A DNA stretch of 64,000 bases from positions 1 to 64,000 of the forward strand of contig JAFKFV010000025.1 in the NCBI GenBank assembly GCA_017307955.1, read 5' to 3'. This DNA comes from Allobosea sp. GTDB taxonomy: Bacteria > Pseudomonadota > Alphaproteobacteria > Rhizobiales > Kaistiaceae. The notes beneath the pieces were generated by a model. It did not search any database and was not told where the DNA came from. It saw only the letters and a list, made by a program, of their open reading frames with translations. Position numbers and translations under genes: made by a program. Shown here piece after piece: positions 51,055-59,997 of the stretch (positions are counted from its first letter, which is position 1; every line of letters begins with the position of its first letter).

Positions 51055-51064
51055 GACCTTGGTA
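51055..51064 (-). promoter_or_regulatory. TACCAAGGTA motif, copy 5 (SDR gene)
   Basis: TACCAAGGTC on the coding strand, preceded by CA as ATACCAAGG, 124 bases before the SDR start. The rest of the 50932-51613 gap (about 680 bases) contains no gene I recognise and must also hold the HK2 promoter. Confidence 0.45.
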
Positions 51065-51613
51065 TGGGTGACATGCAGCGACGGGAATGCAGTGGCCACT
51101 GGTCAACCCGCGGGCTTCCTGGAGCGGGCCGGGATCGATGCAGCCGACATGGGATGCGATTATCGGTCGGAAGAGCTTTTCCGCCGCCGTGGTCTTCGGA
51201 TAGGCAGTTCGGCAACCTCGATCAGGTAGCTGCGCGCGGCATCGACGAGTGCTGGGCAGTTGTCCGGATGAAGCGACCGGGTCTTGGACACGTCCGCAAC
51301 GGGACGAGCGGAGTCAGAGTTGGTGATGGCAATATTCGCAAGCGTCGGTCATGCAGCGCTGCCGCTGCTGGCCTCCAGCAATCCGGCTTGGATCGCTGGT
51401 GAGGCCAGCAACCGAACGATCGGTGCGTTCGCATCGGTCGGTCTGACAAACCGCGGGTCGATGGCAGCTTTTGAGCGCGCCGCCCGAAATGGTCGCTGGC
51501 GATAGACTTCGCCCTTACTTGCTCGGAGCCTTGGTTCTGGGCAGAAGATGAGGCGAACATGCATCGCGGCATGGGGTCATCGAGGGCACTGCTGTACGAC
51601 TGGTCGGAGCGGC

Positions 51614-53977
51614 ATGACGGCGCGATTTAACAGGAAGCCAGCACTTCTGTCCTTGGCCGTGCTTCTGGCTGGAGCTGTATTCTGGGTCGACAGCACCGCC
51701 CCCGACGATTTCTCGATATCCATCCTCTATCTGGCAGTGCTCGGCCTCATCTCTTCGGTCAGCGACGAGAAAGTCGTGCTGCGCGCTGCGGGCGCGTGTG
51801 TGCTGCTCGCGATTCTTGCGTGGTTCGTTGCTCACATCGGGCAGCCCTCGGCTGGAAGCGCACTGCAATGCCTGTTCGCGTGCATCGCGATCAGCGTCAC
51901 GGCCGCCCTTCTCGTCAGTCGCAAGCGCCTGGACACGACCAAGCGCGATCTCGAACGCAGCAGGTCCGAGGTCGAACTCTTTGCCAACTCCGTTCCCTTC
52001 GTCCTGTGGCGGTCTAGTCCGCGCGGCGAGATCGAGTATCTGAACGAGAGCTGGACCAAGGTGACGGGGCTGGACCGTTGGTCCGTCCTCGAGGGACAGC
52101 GGTACAACGACGTGGTGCATCCCGATGACATGGAGATCCTGGTCGCCACGGTGACGGCCGCCGTCGCGAACCAGACCACGACCGATCTCAAGGTGCGGGT
52201 GCGGCAGGCGGACGGCTCGTATCGCTGGATGCAGATCTACGACAACCCGGCATATTCGCCGCTGACCGGCCAGGTGGAACGCTTCGGAGGCCTCTCGGAC
52301 GTCCACAACGAGGTCGTGGCAACGGAGGAACTCCAACAAGTTCGGCGCGAGTTGGAGGCCAGCAGGGCGGAGCTCATCAACTTCACGGACTCGGTCCCCC
52401 AGATCCTTTTCAGGGCGAGCCCACAGGCGGAAGTGGACTTCTACAACAGGCGCTTCACCGAAGTGACCGGTCGCGATTTCAACGCTGTGATGGAAAGGCA
52501 GGACTGGATCGAGGACTTTCACCCCGATGATCGCGAGAGATATCTGGCGAATCTGTGGAAGAGCTTCGCCGCCGGCGAGGAGTTGCGCGATACGTTTCGG
52601 CTGCGGCATGCCGATGGCAACTATCGCTGGATGTCGATCGTCGGTCGCCCGGTTCGGGTCGCGGAGGGCTCGGATGAGATCAGGTACTACGGCGGCGTCT
52701 CGGACATTCATGACGAGGTTTCGGCGCATCAGAAGATACGCGAGCTGAACGAGACGCTGGAGCGCCGCGTCGAGGAGCGAACCTCAGAACTCACGCAGAC
52801 CGAGCGCCGTTATGCGAGCCTCTTCGACGTGAGCAACATGACGTTTGCGGAGATGGACTTCAGCGCGGCCGAGAGGATTCTCGACACGATCAAGGCAGCC
52901 GGCGTGCAGGATCTGCGCGCCTACATGGCTGCCCATCCCGACGAACTGGCGCGCACCCTCGGCGCGATCCGGACCACCCGGGTCAATGAAGCGCTGGCAC
53001 ATCTGATGGGCTATGAAAGCGTCGCCGATCTGGTCGCCAATCCGCCGGCCCAGAATGCGGACGATGGTCCCGAAGTGCTGCTGAGGCAGCTCGAGATGTA
53101 TTACGAGGGCGGTGTCCAGATCGACGGCCGCACCGTGCTCACCGGTAAGGGCGGCCGGCGCATTCCTGTATATTATACGGTCAGCAGGCTGGCCGACGGA
53201 ATCTACCTGTCGAGCCACCTCGATCTCTCGCAACAGGAGCGCATCGAGGAGATGCGACGCGCCGCCCAGGCGGAACTCGCCCGTGCCAACCGCGTGGCGA
53301 CGGTGGGCGCGCTCTCGGCATCGATCGCGCACGAACTGAACCAGCCCATCGCATCGATGCTGATGGATGCCAAGACGGGCTTGCGCCTACTCGCCCGAGA
53401 GGAACTCGATGTCGAGACGATCACGCGAATCCTTCAGCGGGTCGAGAAGACAGCCCATCGCGTTGCCGACATCGTCCAGCGGACGAGAGACAACATCGTG
53501 GCGGGCCGGCGCACGATCCAGTCGATCGATCTCCGTCGTCTCGCCTTCGATACGCGCGGACTCCTGGACCATGAGCTCAGGGAGGCGGATGTTGAACTGG
53601 AGGTTATCTGCGAAGATGGCGTGCCGCTCGTCAACGGCGACCGCGTCGAACTGCAGCAGGTCTTCGTGAACCTCCTGAACAACGCGGTCGATGCCATGCG
53701 CGGCCAGCCGGGACCGCGCCGGGTGACACTGGAAATTCGTGCGGATGCGGCCGCCGTGCATGTGCGTGTCGCCGATACCGGCCCGGGCATCGCGGAAGCG
53801 GATATCGAAAGGCTGTTCGAGCCGTTCTTCACCACGAAGTCCGCCGGCATCGGCATGGGGCTGCAAATCTGCCGGTCCGCTGTCGAAGCGATGGGAGGGC
53901 AGCTTACGGCGATCAATCTGCCCGGCGGGGGCGCACGCTTCTCGTTTGACCTCCCGCTGGACATTGAGTCGAGTTGA
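51614..53977 (+). CDS. PAS-domain sensor histidine kinase, membrane-bound (HK2)
   Basis: A 787-residue kinase paralogous to HK1 but with an extra PAS domain. Three or four N-terminal helices (about 10-105) precede PAS1 (about 120-235: NSVPFVLWRSSPRGEIEYLNESW), PAS2 (about 255-370: DSVPQILFRASPQAEVDFYNRRF) and the same PAS-like region as HK1 (about 400-540: SLFDVSNMTFAEMDFSAAERIL, LRAYMAAHPDELARTL). Phospho-His573 is in VGALSASIAHELNQPIA. HATPase boxes are NLLNNAVDAM, DTGPGI and AGIGMGLQIC. ATG at 51614 was chosen; a 22-residue upstream extension is Cys/His-rich and unconserved. Confidence 0.9.
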   Translation: MTARFNRKPALLSLAVLLAGAVFWVDSTAPDDFSISILYLAVLGLISSVSDEKVVLRAAGACVLLAILAWFVAHIGQPSAGSALQCLFACIAISVTAALLVSRKRLDTTKRDLERSRSEVELFANSVPFVLWRSSPRGEIEYLNESWTKVTGLDRWSVLEGQRYNDVVHPDDMEILVATVTAAVANQTTTDLKVRVRQADGSYRWMQIYDNPAYSPLTGQVERFGGLSDVHNEVVATEELQQVRRELEASRAELINFTDSVPQILFRASPQAEVDFYNRRFTEVTGRDFNAVMERQDWIEDFHPDDRERYLANLWKSFAAGEELRDTFRLRHADGNYRWMSIVGRPVRVAEGSDEIRYYGGVSDIHDEVSAHQKIRELNETLERRVEERTSELTQTERRYASLFDVSNMTFAEMDFSAAERILDTIKAAGVQDLRAYMAAHPDELARTLGAIRTTRVNEALAHLMGYESVADLVANPPAQNADDGPEVLLRQLEMYYEGGVQIDGRTVLTGKGGRRIPVYYTVSRLADGIYLSSHLDLSQQERIEEMRRAAQAELARANRVATVGALSASIAHELNQPIASMLMDAKTGLRLLAREELDVETITRILQRVEKTAHRVADIVQRTRDNIVAGRRTIQSIDLRRLAFDTRGLLDHELREADVELEVICEDGVPLVNGDRVELQQVFVNLLNNAVDAMRGQPGPRRVTLEIRADAAAVHVRVADTGPGIAEADIERLFEPFFTTKSAGIGMGLQICRSAVEAMGGQLTAINLPGGGARFSFDLPLDIESS

Positions 53978-54585
53978 TCGTCCCAGGACGCAGCAGTCGA
54001 TCGGCTGTTGCTGCAGCAAGGGGCGCGACGCGCGGGCCGAGTCTCATCTACGGTGCTGCTCTTTAACGCTTTTGGGCGTTGGCAAACACTGGGAAGGAGC
54101 CTCAATCCTTCCCCGGCTCGCCTGCCGGCCCTCTGGCATCGCCATGACGATATCAAGGGCGAGGAAGGCACGCCGCGACAGCCGCGTGACATCGGTCCGC
54201 GTCACCCCTTCGCACTCTGCCAGTTATGGACGGGAACTCATCGGGGCGAGGACATTGGAAAGTTCCGATTTCTGAACTCGATGGTCGCGATCCACCTCAC
54301 AGCCCCTTTGGCAATCGCCCTATCCTGGCAGGGAGGCCGACTTGCCTGTGCATCCATGAGCTTGCACCTGGCTCAGTGGCGTGGTTGACGACGCCAAACC
54401 GACTCGTCTCGGAACTTACTCCAGACGTGCTGCTCCGTGACCATCCCGACAGCAGCGTCACTACTTCCGTCGGGCAGGCCCATACCGCAGTACAGATTGC
54501 AGCAATTCTGGCCAGCGCTCTATCTCAAAGCACGCCGGGTTCAGCTCGATGACGGAATCTAGTACCGCGAAAATATTGGGAATGG
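53978..54585. other. Intergenic region without a recognised gene
   Basis: About 600 bases. Open frames exist on the plus strand (54226-54552, for example) but show no family motif. It may be decayed sequence. Confidence 0.4.
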
Positions 54586-55428
54586 ATGAGCCAAATGACC
54601 ATACAGTTCGAGACTGCGCCCAACCAGTATGTCACCGCCGGTGATGGAGTCCGATACGCTTATAGAAGGCTTGGACGATCCGGCGCGAAGCCTCTGGTAC
54701 TCCTGCAGCATTTCACGGGTACGATGGATTCCTGGGACCCGACGCTGGTCAATCACCTGGCCCTCAATCGAGACGTCATCGTCTTCGACAATGCAGGCGT
54801 GGGAGCCTCCGGTGGAAAAACCCCCGACACTGTCGAGCAAATGACATCCGATGCCGAGGCCTTCATCGAGGCGCTTGGTGTTGGCGAGGTCGATCTGTTG
54901 GGATTTTCTCTTGGCGGGTTCATTGCCCAGCTGATGGCCGCTGAAAAAAAGGTCCCGGTTCGCAAGATCATCTCCGTCGGCAGCGCGCCCCAAGGCGGCG
55001 AAGAGCATCTGCTGCAAGTCGTGGCGGAAGCGGCTTCCAAGCATGCTTCCGATATCCGGCTTCCATTGTTCTTTACGCAGTCCGAGAGAAGCCAGACTGC
55101 CGGCAAGGCATTCGTTGCCCGCGCGGCGGTGCGACAGACAGAACGGGATCCGAAAAGCGGCGATGAGATCAGCAATGCTCAGGCCAACGCCATCATCGCC
55201 TGGTGTGCGGACAAGACGACCGATCACGCCGTACTCAAGTCTATCGATCAGCCGACGCTGATCGTTCACGGCAGTGACGACACCATGTTTCCTGCGGTGA
55301 ACGCCTACGAGATGTTCAAGCACATGAGCAATGCGACTTTGATCATTTATCCCGACTCAGCGCACGGAGCGCTCTTTCAGTATCCAGAAACCTTTGCGTC
55401 ACACGTGGAATTTTTTCTCGCGTCATAG
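54586..55428 (+). CDS. Alpha/beta hydrolase, paralogue of the one at 43058
   Basis: A 280-residue hydrolase. The nucleophile elbow is L-G-F-S-L-G-G (VDLLGFSLGGFIAQLM), Asp is in IVHGSDDTMFPAVNAY and His in YPDSAHGALFQYPETF. It shares LVLLQHFTGTMDSWDP, the DNAGVGAS turn and overall layout with the protein at 43058-43930. Similar genes are often induced with SDR partners. The start MSQMTIQ could also be the second Met three codons later. Confidence 0.88.
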   Translation: MSQMTIQFETAPNQYVTAGDGVRYAYRRLGRSGAKPLVLLQHFTGTMDSWDPTLVNHLALNRDVIVFDNAGVGASGGKTPDTVEQMTSDAEAFIEALGVGEVDLLGFSLGGFIAQLMAAEKKVPVRKIISVGSAPQGGEEHLLQVVAEAASKHASDIRLPLFFTQSERSQTAGKAFVARAAVRQTERDPKSGDEISNAQANAIIAWCADKTTDHAVLKSIDQPTLIVHGSDDTMFPAVNAYEMFKHMSNATLIIYPDSAHGALFQYPETFASHVEFFLAS

Positions 55429-55524
55429 ACGTCCAGCGCAAGCGACGTCGGACTGCGCTTGAGTCACCGGATTACACGCCAAGATGACTAGCTTTCGGGC
55501 GCCGCGCCGGGGGCCGTAGTGTCT

Positions 55525-55770
55525 TCACCACCTCAAGCTGGAACTCGGCACCTGGGCGGCGTCGCCGCGGACGAACCGTAGCGGATTGGCCACGGCGACC
55601 GCGGGAAATCCGTCGTGCTTCAGGCGTTCGACGACCCCGTTCCAGCTCGAGCCGTCGGCGAAGGCGCCGTGCACGAGAACGATGGCCAGCTTGCCGTCCC
55701 CTGGACTGGCGCCGGCTCCTGCAGCGCTAGGAAGCAAAGCGGCGAGCACGCCGAGCGCAGGGACGTTGAC
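55525..55770 (-). pseudogene. N-terminal fragment of an exported alpha/beta hydrolase
   Basis: The frame reads a signal-peptide-like NVPALGVLAALLPSAAGA and then KLAIVLVHGAFADGSSWNGV and PAVAVANPLRFVRGD, the start of the salicylate-esterase-like hydrolases. It stops after about 75 residues (TGA at 55525), before the nucleophile elbow, and has a stop just upstream instead of a start codon. Both ends are therefore lost. Confidence 0.75.
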
Positions 55771-55850
55771 CAGAAATCTTCAACACGTTGCAGTCCGTCA
55801 ACGAGCCGCTGCCTTCGACGAGGCGGCAGAAGCCGTCGGCCACGCAGCGG

Positions 55851-55985
55851 CTACAGGGGCAGCCCTGACGATAACGGTCCCCGATACCGGCTTGGCGTCG
55901 TCAGGAAATATCGTCTGAACTGCAGCGAGAAGTACTGGCTCGATCGGAATCCGGTCGCGTAGGCGATGTCGGTGATGCTGAGCGT
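55851..55985 (-). pseudogene. C-terminal tail of an AraC-family regulator
   Basis: Forty-three codons ending at 55851 read LSITDIAYATGFRSSQYFSL and QFRRYFLTTPSRYR, which is the second helix-turn-helix of an AraC regulator. Nothing upstream in this frame is AraC-like: at about 55983 the sequence becomes the front part of a sugar-binding-protein gene in another frame. This is a recombination junction. Confidence 0.8.
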
Positions 55986-56487
55986 TCGGGTCGAGCCCGG
56001 CCTTCTCGAAGAGATCCTTTCGCCAGTAGAGGATATTGGTGTCGGAGGAGAGCGGCGCGCCGTAGAGCTTGTCGCCGATCGAGTATTGCGCGACGTCGCC
56101 CGGGAAGAAATCGGCGATGTCGGGCGCGGCCGGCACCGGCACGATCTGGCCCGACAGGCCGAAATCCTTGGCGCCGCCGGCGCCGGTGAACATCGCGTCA
56201 TAGGCACCGGTCTTGCCGACGATGGCGAGGCGGACCTTCTTGTAGAGATCGTTCTCCGGCAGCGGGTTGTAGACGATCCTGGCGCCCGAGGCCTTTTCGA
56301 AGGAGGTTTTCAGCTCCTCGAGAATCGGCGCGAAGGGCGGCTGCAACTGGCTGGCATTCACGACGATGTTGACCGTCCGGCCGTCATATTTGCCCGGCTG
56401 AAACCATGCGTCGTCATCAGCGAAGGCTGGCGATGACGCGACCATCGCTGAAAGCGCGAGGCCCGCCCATAAAGTCTTCCTGGACAT
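55986..56487 (-). pseudogene. 5' part of a sugar-binding-protein gene, truncated
   Basis: About 167 codons of an ABC extracellular binding protein. A good ribosome site (GGGAGGAAAC) precedes the ATG, and the leader is KTLWAGLALSAMVASSPAFA. The mature part has WFQPGKYDGRTVNIVVNASQ, NPLPENDLYKKVRLAIVGK, and YGAPLSSDTNILYWRKDLFEKAGLDPN. Similarity stops there and the gene runs out of frame into the AraC tail. The permeases that should follow are absent. It is the distal end of the minus-strand operon from 59383. Confidence 0.85.
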
Positions 56488-56560
56488 TCTCTGTTTCCTC
56501 CCTTCTTTCCATGTCGGCGCACGCGAAGCCGCCGTTTCCTTTGCTGTCACCGGTCGGCCG

Positions 56561-57397
56561 CTATTGCGGTTCCGTCGGACCGTCGAAGATCTCGATGTGG
56601 TAGTTCTCCGCCAGCGCCTCGCCCCGTCGCATCTGTCGCGGCGCGAGGCCCGAGGGGCCGAGGCTGAGATAGGCGAACGGCTCCTTGAGGATGAACAGCG
56701 CGTTCGGCTGCGTCTGGCCGATCCGGATGCCAGCGTGACGGACGGGCCAGAAGCCATCGACGGCCGCCATGTATTCGATGAGCCGCGGTAGGGAACCGAG
56801 CGCCGCGGCGACCTCGCAGGGGCTGTCGTCGAGGCGCACCGTGGCCTTGGCCATCGATCCTCCGAACTCCCTCGGAAGACGAACGCCGAGCCCGTGATAG
56901 TTGACCAGCGCGCCACCGGACCGCGGCGCGGACCATTGGCTCATCACCAGTTCCGTATCGCGCAGCGCCTCGATCTGCGTGGACCATTCCCATCGGAACG
57001 CGCCGCCACCCGGTGCCAGGCGGCAGCAGACGCTGCGACGCTCGGCAAAGGTCGGGAGGCTGCCATCGGCCGCCGACCAGAGCAGGCGCTGCGCGAAGCC
57101 GACCTCCTCACCTTGGGCGACAATGTTCTCGAAGCCCTGATGCGCTTGGCAGCCCACCACCTCCTCCGGTCGTGTCTGCCGCTCCTCCCAGAAATTGATG
57201 TCCGGCGTGCGCAGCGCATACATCAGGGCACGATGGTGCTTGTGATCATGCGGCATGAAGGCGGAGACGGTCAGCCCGCCCGGTGTGGTCAGCGGATGCA
57301 GCGACGGCTTGAACGGATCGTCATAGCCATAGCGGCCGGCGAGCCGCCCGTCGTCCGTGCTGAAGACGAGCGTTCCCTCTTCCTCGGTCAGGCGCAT
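56561..57397 (-). CDS. DUF6807 (PmoA-like) family protein
   Basis: A 278-residue beta-rich protein of the DUF6807 group. Its core has YDDPFKPSLHPLTTPGGLTVS, AFMPHDHKHHRALMYALR, INFWEER, and HQGFENI, then LVNYHGLGVRLPREFGGS. The PHDHxHHRGLMFA-like stretch with clustered histidines is the best mark. Such proteins accompany MocA-type oxidoreductases and sugar isomerases, as here; the reaction is unknown. It lies 7 bases after the frameshifted isomerase gene. Confidence 0.83.
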   Translation of the reverse strand: MRLTEEEGTLVFSTDDGRLAGRYGYDDPFKPSLHPLTTPGGLTVSAFMPHDHKHHRALMYALRTPDINFWEERQTRPEEVVGCQAHQGFENIVAQGEEVGFAQRLLWSAADGSLPTFAERRSVCCRLAPGGGAFRWEWSTQIEALRDTELVMSQWSAPRSGGALVNYHGLGVRLPREFGGSMAKATVRLDDSPCEVAAALGSLPRLIEYMAAVDGFWPVRHAGIRIGQTQPNALFILKEPFAYLSLGPSGLAPRQMRRGEALAENYHIEIFDGPTEPQ

Positions 57398-57404
57398 GGC
57401 AGCC

Positions 57405-58254
57405 TCAATCGTCGGCCAGGCGGTTGCCGATCGTCTTTTTCAGGAAGGCGAGGCTTCGCTCGGCCTGATCGATCGTACCGCATTCGACCGAGAGGAAGAT
57501 GTCGCGATCAAGCGGGTCCAGGATCGACAGCACACGGTCCCAGTCGACGGCATCATCGCCGCAGGCGCAGCCGACGGGCGTCCCCGTGACCTTGCCCCGC
57601 TCCTTCTCCGCATGCTCGAAGCTGATGTCCTTCGCATGGACATGGCGAACATGGTCGCGCGCGGTTTGCAGCGCGTCGTAGGGATCCTCCCGCCCAGCGA
57701 GGTAGGAATTGCCCGTATCCCAATTGACCTGGATCCAGGGCGAGGGCACCAGATTCACGATCTTGAGCAGGCCTTCGACGGTCTTCGTGTAGACGCCATG
57801 CGGCTCGACACAGAGATGGACCTCGTGCCGCGCCAGGACATGGCTGATGCGCTTCAGCGTATAGGCCATCGCTTCATGCGCTTCGCGGTCGTCCATCCAG
57901 TCCGGCTTCAGCATCTCGTCGGAATTGAGGAACTTCGCGCCCGTGAAATGGGCGAAGAGCGCAGCCCTCGTCAGCCGCGCGACGGCCGCTTCCGGCTTCA
58001 TCAGCGGGCTGTGGGCGGAAAAAAGATCAGACGCGGAGGCCGTTCCGCTCGCAGAGCTGCTGCATGAAGAGCGGGTCCTCCTCCATCGAGAAGGAGTGGA
58101 AATAGCCGACCTCGCTCAGAAGCTCGTAGCCGGTATGAACCATCGGCTCGACATAGCGATAGCCGAGCCTCGCGGCGACCTCGATGCCCTGTCTGAAGTC
58201 GAGATCGGCGCTGCGGACGAATTCCATGTTGGCGCTGATACGGTAACGGGCCAT
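57405..58254 (-). pseudogene. Sugar phosphate isomerase/epimerase interrupted by a frameshift
   Basis: The first part (58254-58030) reads MARYRISANMEFVRSADLDF, GYRYVEPMVHTGY and stops at GLRV. The second part (from about 58023 to 57405) reads SDLFSAHSPLMKPEAAV, CVEPHGVYTKT, WIQVNWDTGNSYLAG, VRHVHAKDISFEHAE, DIFLSVECG. Together they make one normal AP_endonuc_2-type TIM barrel of about 280 residues, but the halves are out of phase next to a run of six T. Either a true mutation or a sequencing error explains it. The second part alone has no ribosome site. Confidence 0.82.
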
Positions 58255-58273
58255 GTCGTTTCTTTCCCTGACG

Positions 58274-59383
58274 TCAGTTCTTCTGGACGGCGACGGTGAC
58301 GCCGCTCCTGAGGCTTTCGTGGACCGCCTCGATGCAGGCGATCGTGTTGAAGTTTTCGTGGAGACCGTTGCGGGGCGCGGAACCGCTTCTCACGGCGTCG
58401 GCGAAAGCCACGAGCTGGTTGACGAAGCTGTTGGCGTCGAGACCCTCGAAGGCCTCGCTCGGGACGGACGCGAAGCCCGACCACTGCTGTTCCCATTTCG
58501 TGGTCGGCAGGCCGCCGGAACTGGCATAGGCGAAGGCGCCGCGGTAATCGCCGCGCTTGTCGACATGCTGGATAATGGTGCCGTTGCTGCCAAAGGCGGT
58601 GAGGGCCTCGCAGAAGGGCACACGCGGCGCGAGATAGTTGGCGTGCAGAAGCCCGGTCGCGCCGTTCGACATCCTCAGCAGCACGGAGGCCGCCGACTCC
58701 GCCCCGCTATGGAACGGAGGATCGAACCGGCCCGAAGCCGTCACCGCTTCGAAGTCGGCGTCGAAGAGGTAGCGGACGAGGTCGAGCTGGTGGATGGCGA
58801 GGCTGATCACCACGCTGCCGCCAGCGCGCTCGCCATCGAGCAGCCAGTGCTTGAGGCCGGCGCCGGAGCGGTAGAGATAGCCTTCGAGATTTTGCCAGGA
58901 CTGGAGGTCGTAGCTGCGAAGCTCGCCGAAGTTGTCGGCGCTTTCGGCGATCCAGCGCTTCAGCCAGGCGATCTCCGGCTCGAAGCGCCGCATCTGCCCT
59001 GCTACGACCGCGACCCCATGCTCGGCGGAGAGCTGGCGCAGCCGCCGCATCTCCTCGAGCGTGCAGGCAAGCGGCTTCTCGACCAGCACCGGCTTGCCGG
59101 CGCGGATGCAGTCCTCGGCGAGCGGCGCATGGAGGAAATGCGGGGTGGCGATGATCACCGCGTCCAGCTCCGCTTCGGCGAGCATGACGCGGTGGTCGTT
59201 ATAGACCGCCGCCCCGCCGCCCGCCTCGGCAAGGGCCCGCGCCAAGGGTTCCTGGGGATCACACACGGCGGCCAGCCGGACGCGGTCGGGACGGGCTGCG
59301 AATGGCGCGAGATGCGCGTGGCTGATGACGCCCGCCCCTATGATCCCGAAGCGGATCGGGGCCTGCAAGTCGCTGGAATTCAA
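58274..59383 (-). CDS. Gfo/Idh/MocA-family oxidoreductase
   Basis: A 369-residue NAD(P)-dependent sugar dehydrogenase. The Rossmann part has IRFGIIGAGVISHAHLAPF and AAVCDPQEP; the family motif E-K-P-L-A is in GKPVLVEKPLACTLEEM. The C-terminal half has GGSVVISLAIHQLDLVRYLFD, with the putative catalytic His-Asp (HxxD), and AASVLLRMSNGATGLLHANY. Neighbours (isomerase, DUF6807, binding protein) form one sugar operon that it leads. The sugar is unknown. Confidence 0.9.
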   Translation of the reverse strand: MNSSDLQAPIRFGIIGAGVISHAHLAPFAARPDRVRLAAVCDPQEPLARALAEAGGGAAVYNDHRVMLAEAELDAVIIATPHFLHAPLAEDCIRAGKPVLVEKPLACTLEEMRRLRQLSAEHGVAVVAGQMRRFEPEIAWLKRWIAESADNFGELRSYDLQSWQNLEGYLYRSGAGLKHWLLDGERAGGSVVISLAIHQLDLVRYLFDADFEAVTASGRFDPPFHSGAESAASVLLRMSNGATGLLHANYLAPRVPFCEALTAFGSNGTIIQHVDKRGDYRGAFAYASSGGLPTTKWEQQWSGFASVPSEAFEGLDANSFVNQLVAFADAVRSGSAPRNGLHENFNTIACIEAVHESLRSGVTVAVQKN

Positions 59384-59997
59384 CGCCTTCCTCCCCGCCC
59401 GACCGCTCGACGGCCGTCGTCCGTCGCGTCGCCGCGAACACGGTTTGCCTCAAGCTGAGAATGCCAGCCGCAGCGTCACCAACGATAGGGCGCGCGCGCC
59501 CATGCCGTCTTGCAACATCGGCCAGTGGTAATTTTTGAACATCGCGCTGCGCGCTTAGGCGCAGCCGCACCTGGTGCGGGGAGGGGGAGGGGGAGGCGAA
59601 CTAGCGCCGCTACCGAGGAGCAACGCTCCGCAGGACGGTTCATCTTCAATGCCGGGAGCGCTTCATCGGGTCGGTGAACGGCGCGCGAGCGGGAGCGGTG
59701 CCGGTGTCTTCGCACGGCGATCCGGGGGCCCGGCCGCCGTCTTGCGCGCGACCGCCGATGCAGCCTTCGATCGCGCCAAGGAGGAGCGGCGCGGCGGTGG
59801 TGCTGCATCGGCGACCGTGGGATGGCTCACCGGAAGAGACGGCTTCGTCCGGCGGAGCGACGCAGTCCCCGGCCCGCCGCCCCGCGTGGGGACGACACAG
59901 ACGGCATGCCGGGGACGGCTGCTTGCCGCATCGCCCGACCGTTCGCCTGATGGCGCGGGCGGGCGAGTGCATTGACTGCCGCAGGGTTTAGCCGGCG
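59384..59997. other. Long intergenic region with small inverted repeats
   Basis: About 610 bases without a credible gene. CCGCAC (59565-59570) and GTGCGG (59574-59579) form a short hairpin followed by a purine-rich tract. CGGTGCCGGTGTCTTC at 59696-59711 repeats a 16-mer from 18543-18558. Confidence 0.4.

Noticed and set aside
51222..51572. Open frames in the gap before HK2
   Set aside because: Neither strand shows a known domain; a stretch resembling a regulator tail is in a frame without a start and cannot be supported.
54226..54552. Plus-strand frame of 108 codons as a small gene
   Set aside because: No ribosome site, no recognisable motif and irregular codon use; it lies in a probably decayed gap.
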